Below, in pieces: positions 1 through 6,241 of a DNA stretch of 18,645 nt. Source of the DNA: Methanolinea sp. UBA477 (GTDB lineage: Archaea; Halobacteriota; Methanomicrobia; Methanomicrobiales; Methanospirillaceae). How positions within the stretch are numbered: the stretch's first letter is position 1; every line of letters begins with the position of its first letter. The notes beneath the pieces are model-generated. The model was not told the DNA's origin. It did no database searches and worked only from the letters and a program-made list of their open reading frames with translations. Made by a program: the position numbers and the translations under genes. The stretch covers positions 1 through 18,645 of the forward strand of contig DAWO01000053.1 in assembly GCA_002509485.1 (NCBI GenBank), given 5' to 3'.

Positions 1-160
1 TGCTCTTGCCACGTATCTCAATGTCGGTCTCGATGACCCTTTGCTCATTTACAACTTTTTGAAGATTATGCAGAATGAAATTGTTGAAGGAGTCAAGTTG
101 GTGGCGGGCAACATGCTCCCGTGAAAAATATGCCTTGGATAATACACTTCTGTCTATCAG
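1..160 (-). CDS. rpoB2: DNA-directed RNA polymerase subunit B'' (RpoB2), N-terminal fragment
   Basis: This is the 5' end of the gene for the B'' half of the split archaeal RNA polymerase second-largest subunit, which forms the upstream part of the catalytic core; the gene continues past the left edge. The minus-strand frame is open from just after the rpoH stop (179-181) to base 1. It reads DRSVLSKAYFSREHVARHQ, then a QLDSFNNF segment and an IETDIEIRGKS segment, typical of RpoB'' N-termini. Its position immediately downstream of rpoH is the usual archaeal order. Oddly, the frame has no ATG, GTG or TTG between the rpoH stop and the conserved DRSVLS. The only candidates are CTG (160), ATA (157), ATT (166) or CTG (169). 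An SD-like GGGGCTGAT at 173-165 favours 160 or 157. The end coordinate given is therefore provisional. Family assignment rests on recognised sequence and synteny. Confidence 0.88.
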   Translation of the reverse strand, partial: MIDRSVLSKAYFSREHVARHQLDSFNNFILHNLQKVVNEQRVIETDIEIRGKS

Positions 161-164
161 ATCA

Positions 165-173
165 ATCAGCCCC
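165..173 (-). promoter_or_regulatory. Ribosome binding site for rpoB2
   Basis: The minus strand reads GGGGCTGAT, matching seven of nine bases of the archaeal anti-16S consensus GGAGGTGAT. It lies 4 bases before CTG at 160 and 7 before ATA at 157. Because the frame lacks an ordinary start codon, this site is the main sequence guide to where translation begins. Confidence 0.45.
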
Positions 174-178
174 GATTT

Positions 179-430
179 TTATTTCTTCGGTCGCTTGATT
201 ACGAGCCGATACGATTCGGCCCTGCCGGCTGTCTGACTGGTGCGGATGATCCGGATCACGTCGCCGATCTTGGCTCCGATGACCTTTACCGCCGGATCGT
301 CATGATACATTTTTGGTAATTGCTCGCTTGTTATTGAATACGAGGAAAACAGCTGGCTTACTTCCTCCTCGCTCATAATTTTATGATCAGGGACCATGAT
401 GTGGTCCAGTACGTTCAATCGATTGCTCAC
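179..430 (-). CDS. rpoH: DNA-directed RNA polymerase subunit H (Rpb5 C-terminal homologue)
   Basis: Small archaeal RNA polymerase subunit, equivalent to the C-terminal domain of eukaryotic Rpb5, located in the lower jaw near downstream DNA. The 83-aa frame shows the family signature: NVLDHIMVPDHKIMSEEE, then EQLPKMYHDDPAVKVIGAK, GDVIRIIR and TAGRAESYRLVIKR, spanning the whole domain. The longest frame starts at GTG 430, preceded by AGGGGG seven bases upstream. A TTG at 418 gives MNVLDHIMVPDH, which lines up better with short archaeal homologues and has a strong GGGGTGA (433-427) eight bases upstream, so the protein may be 79 aa. It lies between tRNA-Lys and rpoB'' on the same strand; the rpoB'' frame opens directly after its TAA stop, which suggests one transcript and translational coupling. 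Confidence 0.95.
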   Translation of the reverse strand: MSNRLNVLDHIMVPDHKIMSEEEVSQLFSSYSITSEQLPKMYHDDPAVKVIGAKIGDVIRIIRTSQTAGRAESYRLVIKRPKK

Positions 431-509
431 CCCAAAACCCCCTTTTGCAGCAGAATTTTAATCTCCAGATCCATCACCGCGAAAAATCCACTGGTCGAAG
501 CCGTGGAAG

Positions 510-583
510 CGGGCCCGGAGGGATTTGAACCCCCGGCCACCTGGTTAAAAGCCAGGCGCTCTACCTAACTGAGCTACGAGCCC
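510..583 (-). tRNA. tRNA-Lys (anticodon UUU)
   Basis: On the minus strand a full cloverleaf can be drawn. The acceptor stem is GGGCTCG (583-577) with CGGGCCC (517-511), seven pairs including one U-G, followed by discriminator G at 510. The anticodon stem CCTGG/CCAGG (556-552, 544-540) encloses loop CTTTTAA with anticodon TTT at 549-547. The T arm contains GGTTCAAATCC. CCA is not encoded. No intron is seen. It lies about 80 bases upstream of rpoH on the same strand. Confidence 0.97.
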
Positions 584-623
584 ACCATAAAGTACGACGC
601 AGCATTATTACAACGCACGAAAA

Positions 624-632
624 GTATATAAA
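624..632 (-). promoter_or_regulatory. TATA box for tRNA-Lys
   Basis: The minus strand reads TTTATATAC, 41 bases upstream of the mature tRNA 5' end. With usual archaeal spacing, transcription would start near 600, leaving a short leader removed by RNase P. The site might also drive rpoH and rpoB'' by read-through, since no other clear TATA element was seen in 431-509. Confidence 0.55.
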
Positions 633-704
633 CTTACTTATGATATATCTGACTTCCTATTTTCTTTTCCATCGCGCACGGATGACGATGATATTCCACG
701 CTCT

Positions 705-1154
705 TCAACTGTCATGAATGTGGCTTTCGAACCCAAGTTTTATGAGTGTTTCCCTACCATTAAATTGGTTTTTTTGTCCCGTCGCATTCTTCTTGAGCAG
801 ACTTTCAATCGCATCAAGAAGCAGTCGTGTGTTGATAGGCTTGGCGATGATTGCGTCAACCTCGAGCGTTTTATCTTTCATCTCCTCTTCGAGTCTTTTC
901 CGTGCAGAAAAGATGATTACCGGTATCCGCGGTGAGACAAAATTCTCCCGTATCTTTGCGAGCGTCTCCCAGCCATTCATGGGTTCCATGGATATATCAA
1001 GAAGTATCAGGTCAGGCAAAAGGGCTTCGAGTCTCCGCAAAGCCTCATCTCCACTATGTGCAGTGACGGTACTGTAGCCTTTCTTCTTGAGTATCGCGAC
1101 AAGACCATCCACTATATAGGTGTTATCATCGACGACCAGAATGGTACTGACCAT
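705..1154 (-). CDS. Stand-alone receiver-domain response regulator
   Basis: A 149-aa protein consisting of one CheY-like receiver domain and a short tail. Such proteins are phosphorylated by histidine kinases and act by protein-protein contact. Key residues are all present: acidic pair D9 and D10 (LVVDDN), phospho-acceptor D53 (LILLDIS), S83 (IIFSAR) and K105 (IIAKP). The domain spans about residues 3-120; residues 121-149 are a charged tail with no recognisable output domain. The ATG at 1154 is supported by GGTGA six bases upstream (1165-1161). No histidine kinase is adjacent, so it is an orphan whose partner must lie elsewhere; Methanomicrobiales commonly carry many such orphans. The protein transcribed divergently at 1349 is not obviously related. 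Confidence 0.9.
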   Translation of the reverse strand: MVSTILVVDDNTYIVDGLVAILKKKGYSTVTAHSGDEALRRLEALLPDLILLDISMEPMNGWETLAKIRENFVSPRIPVIIFSARKRLEEEMKDKTLEVDAIIAKPINTRLLLDAIESLLKKNATGQKNQFNGRETLIKLGFESHIHDS

Positions 1155-1312
1155 GGGGGTTCACCGGGGGGTTGGTATAGTGATTACGAATTTCCAGAAG
1201 ATATGTTTTGGGGTATAACCAGGGAATGTGACAGGCCTGACAGGTAAAAACAGATCTGTGTGCCACCAGGACTTGCTTGGGATGTTTCTGTTCCTTCTCG
1301 ATTCTATAATCT

Positions 1313-1320
1313 TTTATTTA
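1313..1320 (+). promoter_or_regulatory. Putative TATA element for the 379-aa protein gene
   Basis: TTTATTTA lies 28 bases before the ATG at 1349, with a second weaker candidate (CTATAAT) at 1304-1310. With the usual spacing of about 25 bases, transcription would start within a few bases of the ATG. No SD-like sequence precedes this ATG, so the mRNA may be leaderless or nearly so. The rest of the 1155-1348 gap holds nothing else I recognise. Confidence 0.4.
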
Positions 1321-1348
1321 CCAAGAAATAGATAAAGTCTATAAGAAT

Positions 1349-2488
1349 ATGGCAGATCTCGTCTCCTGGCTGAAAAAAAATGTCTCGTCTTTTCAGCCCA
1401 CAAAAACAATAGCGCTCCGCGCCACGAGGCACATGAACAAAGTTGAACAGAAAAAACTTTTTTCTGATGAACTTGAACACATGAGAACTGCCGAAGGCCG
1501 CTGGTTCGAGCATATTGTATACGAGATGTTCGTCGAGATGTCGGAGCATACCGATAATATCAGGTACCTTGCCCGCAAGGGAGCAGATGCCCCGAGGGGG
1601 GGAAGAAAGATGCAACTCGGCCAGAACGGTTTTTTTTACTCGCGATGCGGAGATATAACCATCAGGGGAAACGGCCAGGATCTTGCAGAGTTTGACCTGC
1701 TGCTCGTGGATGGAGATGACCGGGTAGTTTTTGGCGAAGTGATAACGTCTGCGTCAGATATCAAGGAATTCGAACAGGAGATTGATTACAAAAAACGTCT
1801 TTTAGGGTATCTCTTTGATCAGCGGGAGGTCCCCTTCCTGCTCATATCCTCGTTTGATATCACCAATTACAAAGCAGGACGAAAGATCCTGAAATGCCGA
1901 TCAAACCTCAACATCCAGACGCGGTCATGTGAAGAGATAAAGAAAGGAATCAGGATGCACCAGCAAAAAGGGGAAAGCGGTCGCAATAGCCAGCAGAAGA
2001 AACTGGTAAAGGCCACAGAAATACCACTCGCCCGTTCTTTCGACTACGGGAAATACCATGAATCAGAGAAGGTACGCGTCTTTGAAGGCGTCACCAATCA
2101 TCACAACCCCCGCGAGGATACAGTCGAAGATGACACCTCGCTTCTCGTGAAAAAGATCCTGTATGGTGCACTCTATCCGTCGGCAGTCCGATCGCTCTGC
2201 AGGGATCATGAGATCGCCGTAAAAGGCAAAAGGATAGAATATACCGATATCATGAGCCAGTATTCCAAAGTCATCCTGGCGACCGATCTGCCGGGTTATG
2301 ACCCCCTCCTCTACCTGCGGTCGAAAAGAAAGATGGAATACCTGAAGATGGTCCAGGATAAATCAGGGAATTTCAAATTTGAACGCAATACACCCTCAAA
2401 AGTTGGTTTTTTTCTCTGGCTCGAGTCACTCTCCCCAAGCCTCGGTGCGAGGATCTCTGACAGGATACTGGATACGTTCTCTCCGTAA
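1349..2488 (+). CDS. Uncharacterised protein with possible PD-(D/E)XK nuclease-like core
   Basis: A 379-aa soluble, charged protein that I do not recognise as a named family. Residues 50-150 are arranged as in restriction endonuclease-like folds: an N-terminal acidic helix (E54, E59), then a strand with E114 and D116 (LAEFDLLLVDGDD), then a strand VVFGEVITS with E130, followed by a helix rich in E and K (EFEQEIDYKKR). The classical ExK lysine is absent: E130 is followed by V131 and I132. Either K148 or K149 substitutes, or the site is inactive. The strand VPFLLISSFD (161-170) fits the next core strand. Residues 200-245 are hydrophilic and probably a linker, and a second basic helical region follows to the end. 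No signal peptide or membrane segment is seen. It stands alone, divergent from the receiver gene and convergent with the glutamate synthase-like gene. The nuclease link is inference; that the gene is real is well supported. Confidence 0.8.
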   Translation: MADLVSWLKKNVSSFQPTKTIALRATRHMNKVEQKKLFSDELEHMRTAEGRWFEHIVYEMFVEMSEHTDNIRYLARKGADAPRGGRKMQLGQNGFFYSRCGDITIRGNGQDLAEFDLLLVDGDDRVVFGEVITSASDIKEFEQEIDYKKRLLGYLFDQREVPFLLISSFDITNYKAGRKILKCRSNLNIQTRSCEEIKKGIRMHQQKGESGRNSQQKKLVKATEIPLARSFDYGKYHESEKVRVFEGVTNHHNPREDTVEDDTSLLVKKILYGALYPSAVRSLCRDHEIAVKGKRIEYTDIMSQYSKVILATDLPGYDPLLYLRSKRKMEYLKMVQDKSGNFKFERNTPSKVGFFLWLESLSPSLGARISDRILDTFSP

Positions 2489-2610
2489 AAGAAGAATTCA
2501 TTGAGTTTTTGGATTGATGCGGAAAAATGTACAATGGCTACACCATTCCCGGTTTTCCATGATATGTCCGCAGTTCCTCAGATAAAACAACTGATACTGA
2601 AAATTATGGG

Positions 2611-2624
2611 AAAAAAGGTTTTTT
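2611..2624. terminator. Bidirectional oligo-T terminator between convergent genes
   Basis: AAAAAAGGTTTTTT gives a T-run on both strands between the 379-aa gene on the plus strand (stop at 2488) and the glutamate synthase-like gene on the minus strand (stop at 2625-2623). Archaeal transcription ends at T-rich tracts, so this can serve both genes. The site overlaps the minus-strand stop codon. The rest of 2489-2610 holds nothing I recognise. Confidence 0.45.
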
Positions 2625-4212
2625 AGTCGAGTAAGACCGTCAGAGCCTCATCGGCGTATGCATCCATCACGTAGGGGATACCTGACACACTCGATGCTTC
2701 CTCGGTGAGGGCCATGATGTCATTCCTGGAGATGGATTTGACATTGAAATTCCTGCTGCCGGCCATGATCTGCTGGAGCCCCACTTTGAACTTCTGTGCA
2801 TATGTATAGATCCCGATAGCGCCCATGGGTATCTCCTTGAACTTTGATCCATATTTTTCTTTGAGTTCCTCGTACGTGACAAAGATCTCTTCCGGAACTG
2901 AACCGTACTTCGATACCGTCCTTGGAAGTTCACCCTTCTCGATCCACTTCTCGATATTCTTCCCGACCATTCCCGGTATCATGAGGGCTCTGCCCATGCA
3001 GACTGCTTTCACAAATGGATTACCCATGGCAATTGCCTTGAAGACATTCGGCTCGTCAGAGAAACCGCCCGCTATGGCGATATCAGGGACCCGCATGCCC
3101 CGCTTTCTCAGCAGACCGGCATACTCGTACGCAAGGCACTGGATGTAGAAGGTTGGTATCCCCCATTCGTTCATCATCGGCCAGGGGCTCATCCCCGTGC
3201 CTCCTGGTGCCCCGTCGATTGTCAGCAGATCGATCTTTGCCTCTGCACCATAGCGGATCGCCATGGCGAGTTCAACCGCTGAATATGCACCGGTTTTTAA
3301 GGTGACCCTCTTGAAGCCGAGATCCTTCAAGCGGTCCACTTCCTCGAGGAAGCCTTCCTTTGAAACGAAACCTAACCGTGAATGGCGCTCGAATTCTTTT
3401 ATTGCACCCTGTTTGAAGGCGGTTTGCGTATCGGGGCGGGTTGGATCGGGAACAACGATATAGCCCCTCTTCTTCAGTTCTGCTGCACGGTCGAGGGAAC
3501 CAACCTTGATCTCTCCGCCGATGCATTTGGCTCCCTGTCCCCATTTCAACTCGATGGTATCGAGGTTATGTTTGGACGAGACATACTCAGCAGTTCCAAG
3601 CCTCGTATCTTCCACGTTCAGCTGGACAAGCATCTCGCCATAACCTTCCCAGAATTTTTTGTAGATATCGATCCTGCGGTCCATCTCCGGCGACTTACTG
3701 ACCATACCATTGCTGTCAAGTTCGAGGCCGGGGTCTATTCCACAGACATTTTCTCCACATACGATGGTGATGCCGGATATTGCTGCGCCGATGGCGAAAT
3801 GTTCCCAGTTAACCCTGGCGATCTCGGTCGATCCCAGTGCACCGGTAAAGATGGGTAAGCGCATCTTGACCTGCTGGTCCCACCCGTATTCAGTCTCAGT
3901 GTCAACTGAATAGAATACAGCACTGTCGGGTCCTATCTCGGTTCCCTCCGGCAGGCCCTTGGCCCCCATTGCGTATCCCTGGATGTTCAGATGAGAATAA
4001 TCAATCGGATAGTTCTTCTCCGCACCGGCTGTTATCTCCCCGAACGGTCCGGGGTAGAGCACCTCTCTTCCCCTGAACGCGGATAACCATATCTCACAAC
4101 TTCCCTTGCACCCGTCAACGCACCGTGTACAAATTCCAGACATGGGCACCACGTCACGGGATCGGTTCGTGGTGGCCGTCGCTTCATTGGCATTAGGCTG
4201 TCTAAGATTCAT
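2623..4212 (-). CDS. FMN-binding glutamate synthase-family protein (stand-alone synthase domain)
   Basis: A 529-aa protein built around the alpha/beta-barrel synthase domain of glutamate synthase, which makes glutamate from 2-oxoglutarate and ammonia at an FMN site. Recognisable elements are ELKWGQGAKCIGGEIK (resembling the KxxQGAKPGxGG loop), LLTIDGAPGGTGMSPWP (FMN-phosphate loop) and IAIAGGFSDEPNVFKAIAMG. The glutamine amidotransferase domain and the C-terminal beta-helix domain of bacterial GltB are absent. The N-terminus carries a cysteine cluster, C28, C31, C35 and C39, that could hold an iron-sulfur centre or zinc; other candidate cluster cysteines follow near IVCGENVCG. Start ATG 4212 is supported by GGAG six bases upstream. 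No gltA-like or ferredoxin gene is adjacent. The exact reaction is uncertain: it may be a true glutamate synthase needing partners, or another FMN oxidoreductase. Confidence 0.85.
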   Translation of the reverse strand: MNLRQPNANEATATTNRSRDVVPMSGICTRCVDGCKGSCEIWLSAFRGREVLYPGPFGEITAGAEKNYPIDYSHLNIQGYAMGAKGLPEGTEIGPDSAVFYSVDTETEYGWDQQVKMRLPIFTGALGSTEIARVNWEHFAIGAAISGITIVCGENVCGIDPGLELDSNGMVSKSPEMDRRIDIYKKFWEGYGEMLVQLNVEDTRLGTAEYVSSKHNLDTIELKWGQGAKCIGGEIKVGSLDRAAELKKRGYIVVPDPTRPDTQTAFKQGAIKEFERHSRLGFVSKEGFLEEVDRLKDLGFKRVTLKTGAYSAVELAMAIRYGAEAKIDLLTIDGAPGGTGMSPWPMMNEWGIPTFYIQCLAYEYAGLLRKRGMRVPDIAIAGGFSDEPNVFKAIAMGNPFVKAVCMGRALMIPGMVGKNIEKWIEKGELPRTVSKYGSVPEEIFVTYEELKEKYGSKFKEIPMGAIGIYTYAQKFKVGLQQIMAGSRNFNVKSISRNDIMALTEEASSVSGIPYVMDAYADEALTVLLD

Positions 4213-4312
4213 GCTTCTCTCCTTTGCACTATTAGTGGGACCCCAATAAAAATATCGAAGTCGGTTCGGGCATCCAGAAGCCCAAACTTAAACATAGTTT
4301 TATTATTCGAAC

Positions 4313-4321
4313 GTTTATAAG
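4313..4321 (-). promoter_or_regulatory. TATA box for the glutamate synthase-like gene
   Basis: The minus strand reads CTTATAAAC in an AT-rich stretch, about 100 bases upstream of the ATG at 4212. The start site would lie near 4290, giving a leader of roughly 80 bases, long enough to carry regulation. The assignment is from sequence likeness and spacing only. Confidence 0.4.
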
Positions 4322-4426
4322 CGCTTGCCTTCCATCATACTATAAACCTTTTTATCAAGAGAAAAACTCTCGCCATCTCTGCTGAATTACCGGAAAAATA
4401 GAATCTCCAGGAGGCTCGGAATATAC

Positions 4427-4543
4427 ATGTACCGGAAAAGAGAATCAAAACATCACGCGCAGTCCACGGATCCCGCCCGGGCAACCAGCAGACTCATCGG
4501 GAAAACCCATAAAAAATTTTCGCGGCCAAAATATGAAATATAG
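4427..4543 (+). CDS. Possible 38-aa basic small protein
   Basis: A short plus-strand frame, ATG 4427 to TAG 4541-4543, encodes a very basic hydrophilic peptide beginning MYRKRESKHHAQ and ending SRPKYEI. AGGAGG at 4409-4414 lies 12 bases upstream, somewhat far for an SD, and a TATA-like ACTATAAAC sits about 80 bases upstream on the same strand. It resembles no protein I know. It could be chance in a non-coding gap; nothing but these signals supports it. Confidence 0.22.
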   Translation: MYRKRESKHHAQSTDPARATSRLIGKTHKKFSRPKYEI

Positions 4544-4599
4544 GCAAACAGGTTACTTCCACCACAAGGGAGAAGAAAGATGATGTATTGTTCTCTCTG

Positions 4600-5088
4600 T
4601 TATTCTCTCATTCCAAGTTCCCGGTTGACTGCAAAGAGCTGGCCCGGAGCGTCTTCGGTCATGCGGATCTGTGCACATATATCGCTCGCATTGGCCTCCT
4701 CCTCAACCTGCTCTGTCACGAACCAGGACAGGAACTGTTGTGTTGCATAGTCCTTCTCTGCAACTGCAAGATCCATGAGATTGTTGATCAGGCCGGTAAC
4801 CTTCTGTTCATGAGAATAGACCTCTTCAAAGACTTCCCCTGCCGACTTCCAGGCACTCTTCGGTGCCTCTATCTGTGCAAGGGTGACCGTCCCCCCCGCC
4901 TTGATGATGTAGTCATAGAACTTCATCCCGTGTTGCTGTTCTTCGGCGGCCTGCAGACGCAGCCATCTGGCAAAACCTTTCAATGGAATGGTCTCGAAAT
5001 AGGCCGACATCGAGAGATACAGGTACGAAGAATATAATTCTGCATTCAACTGCTTGTTCAGGGCCGATTCAATTGATTTTTTCAACAT
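4600..5088 (-). CDS. ftnA: Ferritin (non-haem iron storage protein)
   Basis: A 162-aa classical ferritin that oxidises Fe(II) and stores the mineral inside a 24-subunit cytoplasmic shell. The ferroxidase residues fall at positions matching E. coli FtnA: E17 (LNAELYSS), E50 and H53 (AAEEQQHG), E94 (YSHEQKV), Q127 and E130 (TEQVEEE), plus E126. Tyr24 and Trp122 are also present. It covers the whole four-helix bundle and the C-terminal helix. The frame is open further upstream to 5169, but the ATG at 5088 fits the family start (MLKKSIESALNKQLNAE) and has GGAGGAGAG eight bases upstream (5105-5097), so I take that start. It has its own TATA box near 5131-5140 and appears to be a single-gene unit. 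No DtxR- or Fur-type operator was recognised. Confidence 0.95.
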   Translation of the reverse strand: MLKKSIESALNKQLNAELYSSYLYLSMSAYFETIPLKGFARWLRLQAAEEQQHGMKFYDYIIKAGGTVTLAQIEAPKSAWKSAGEVFEEVYSHEQKVTGLINNLMDLAVAEKDYATQQFLSWFVTEQVEEEANASDICAQIRMTEDAPGQLFAVNRELGMRE

Positions 5089-5130
5089 ATGTAAAACTCT
5101 CCTCCAACAACCTATTCTGGCATGGCACGG

Positions 5131-5140
5131 ATTTATACTT
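5131..5140 (-). promoter_or_regulatory. TATA box for ferritin
   Basis: The minus strand reads AAGTATAAAT, 43 bases before the ferritin ATG at 5088. Transcription would start near 5108, leaving a leader of about 20 bases that contains the SD GGAGGAGAG at 5105-5097. The rest of the gap up to 5252 shows no further signal I recognise. Confidence 0.55.
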
Positions 5141-5252
5141 TCGCAGTACTTCAGCTTGAGCGTGTGCATGCACTTGAAAACCCGCCCCGGCTTTATTCCG
5201 GCGCAGACACAAAAAATGGAAATATATTGGCTATTTTTAGAACCGAAAGATA

Positions 5253-6002
5253 TCAGCCTTCCACAATGACGGAGGCCTCCTCGTCAAAGGGGTTTGTCCT
5301 GATCGCCAGAGAGAACAGGTACGGGTAGTTCTTCTCAAGATACCTCATGTACGAGAGCCATTCAAATGTAATAAGCCGGTATACGCGGTTTACATCGCCG
5401 GAGAGATGAATTACGTCAGTTTCGGGAATAATATTGATATCCTCCCTCCTCTCCAGCTCCTCGGTGAGATGAAAAACTGCCCTCAGGAGATCGGTAAAAT
5501 CCTGGTGTTCGAGCAGCACGGGGTTTTCGAGCAATCTCAGCAGGAAATTGCGTTTCTCCTGGAGAAAACGGCGTATCTCCATCAACGTCTCTCCTGTCAT
5601 GTGTGCGGTGAATGAATATGATGACAGATCTGACCTGACCTTTCGGAAATCTTCATCAGACCAGTTGTTCCCGACAATCAGGAGCGAACGTATCCTATCC
5701 AGTTCAGGGTCGCAATCTGATACGTAGGCCAGCAGACGCGTTCCAACCTCAGAGAAGAACGTTCCTATCACCATGTTTAACTTCTCCATACGCTCCTTCC
5801 TGGACCTCATGGCCAGCAGTTGATTGATGATGAGGGTTACGAAGAGGACATTGATCGGGAGAAATCCAATTGCGTTGAAGAAGTAATAGTACGTGTTTTC
5901 AGGGTCCCCGAGGACCAGGAACTTGGCAGTATAAATTGCAAGTGAACAGAGCACGAGAATGATCCCGAGACTGATCTCCCAGCTGTACTTTTTCATTCTC
6001 AT
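5253..6002 (-). CDS. Uncharacterised membrane protein with two N-terminal TM segments
   Basis: A 249-aa protein that I do not recognise. It has two hydrophobic segments, about residues 8-30 (LGIILVLCSLAIYTAKFLV) and 40-65 (FFNAIGFLPINVLFVTLIINQLLA), then a basic stretch RSRKERMEK. A hydrophilic, mainly helical domain of about 180 residues follows; by the positive-inside rule it should face the cytoplasm. That domain has leucine-rich helices (RRFLQEKRNFLLRLLENPVLLEH and LLRAVFHLTEELERRED) and an aromatic-rich C-terminal part (FEWLSYMRYLEKNYPYLF). No catalytic motif is visible. The start is ATG 6002 with GGGG about five bases upstream; ATG 5996 is an alternative. The gap of 89 bases to the YHS gene leaves operon membership open. 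An archaeal conserved hypothetical is the most that can be said. Confidence 0.82.
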   Translation of the reverse strand: MRMKKYSWEISLGIILVLCSLAIYTAKFLVLGDPENTYYYFFNAIGFLPINVLFVTLIINQLLAMRSRKERMEKLNMVIGTFFSEVGTRLLAYVSDCDPELDRIRSLLIVGNNWSDEDFRKVRSDLSSYSFTAHMTGETLMEIRRFLQEKRNFLLRLLENPVLLEHQDFTDLLRAVFHLTEELERREDINIIPETDVIHLSGDVNRVYRLITFEWLSYMRYLEKNYPYLFSLAIRTNPFDEEASVIVEG

Positions 6003-6091
6003 TCATTCCCCTTGTTATGAAAAAAACCTCAAAATAGATTAGGCCTTCTGTTCTGCCTAAAAGGCGCGATTATCTTGAGGGAAAGGTCTGA

Positions 6092-6241
6092 TCAATCCGG
6101 CCTGGCAAATCTTTCAGGGTCGGAATCGAATCTCTTCTTGCAACCCGGGGCACAGAAATAATAGGTCTTTCCCCTGTATTCGCTCCTGTATTTTGCGGTT
6201 TTTGGATCAACAGTCATCCCGCATATCGGATCGATCGCCAT
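6092..6241 (-). CDS. YHS-domain metal-binding small protein
   Basis: A 49-aa protein made of a single YHS domain: MAIDPICGMTVDPKTAKYR at the start, then a central TYYFCAPGCKKRF, ending ERFARPD. YHS domains bind metal through cysteines; here C7, C30 and C34 are present. The same domain is often fused to, or encoded beside, copper-transporting P-type ATPases. It overlaps the 3' end of the copA gene by 35 bases in another frame, with GAGG (6254-6251) nine bases before its ATG, so the two are very likely translated from one mRNA. A role as copper (or other soft metal) chaperone or sensor for CopA is inferred from context. It is not a truncation: the whole domain is present and ends with its own TGA. 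Confidence 0.88.
   Translation of the reverse strand: MAIDPICGMTVDPKTAKYRSEYRGKTYYFCAPGCKKRFDSDPERFARPD

Larger units (their letters stand above)
4213..4599. other. Long intergenic stretch upstream of the glutamate synthase-like gene
   Basis: This 387-base gap separates the start of the glutamate synthase-like gene from the end of ferritin. It holds the SD of the former (GGAG, 4222-4219), a minus-strand TATA box near 4313-4321, a plus-strand ACTATAAAC near 4339-4347, and one short plus-strand reading frame with an SD-like AGGAGG (4427-4543, listed separately). No RNA structure or repeat was recognised. Confidence 0.5.

Noticed and set aside
2..124. Plus-strand open frame of 40 codons at the left edge ending in TGA at 122-124
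   Set aside because: The minus strand here encodes a clear RpoB'' N-terminus; the plus-strand translation resembles nothing and is its shadow.
383..568. Plus-strand 61-aa frame
   Set aside because: It runs antisense through rpoH's 5' end and the tRNA-Lys; the tRNA explains the sequence.
1155..1304. Short repeated word GACAGGCCTGACAGG in the divergent gap
   Set aside because: The repeat is a single short pair without spacing or symmetry that marks an operator or array.
3382..3858. Plus-strand 158-aa frame within the glutamate synthase-like gene
   Set aside because: Antisense to a strongly recognised coding region with FMN-binding motifs.
5089..5169. Extended ferritin N-terminus (27 extra residues)
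   Set aside because: The extension runs through the TATA box and SD; the ATG at 5088 matches family length and residue numbering.
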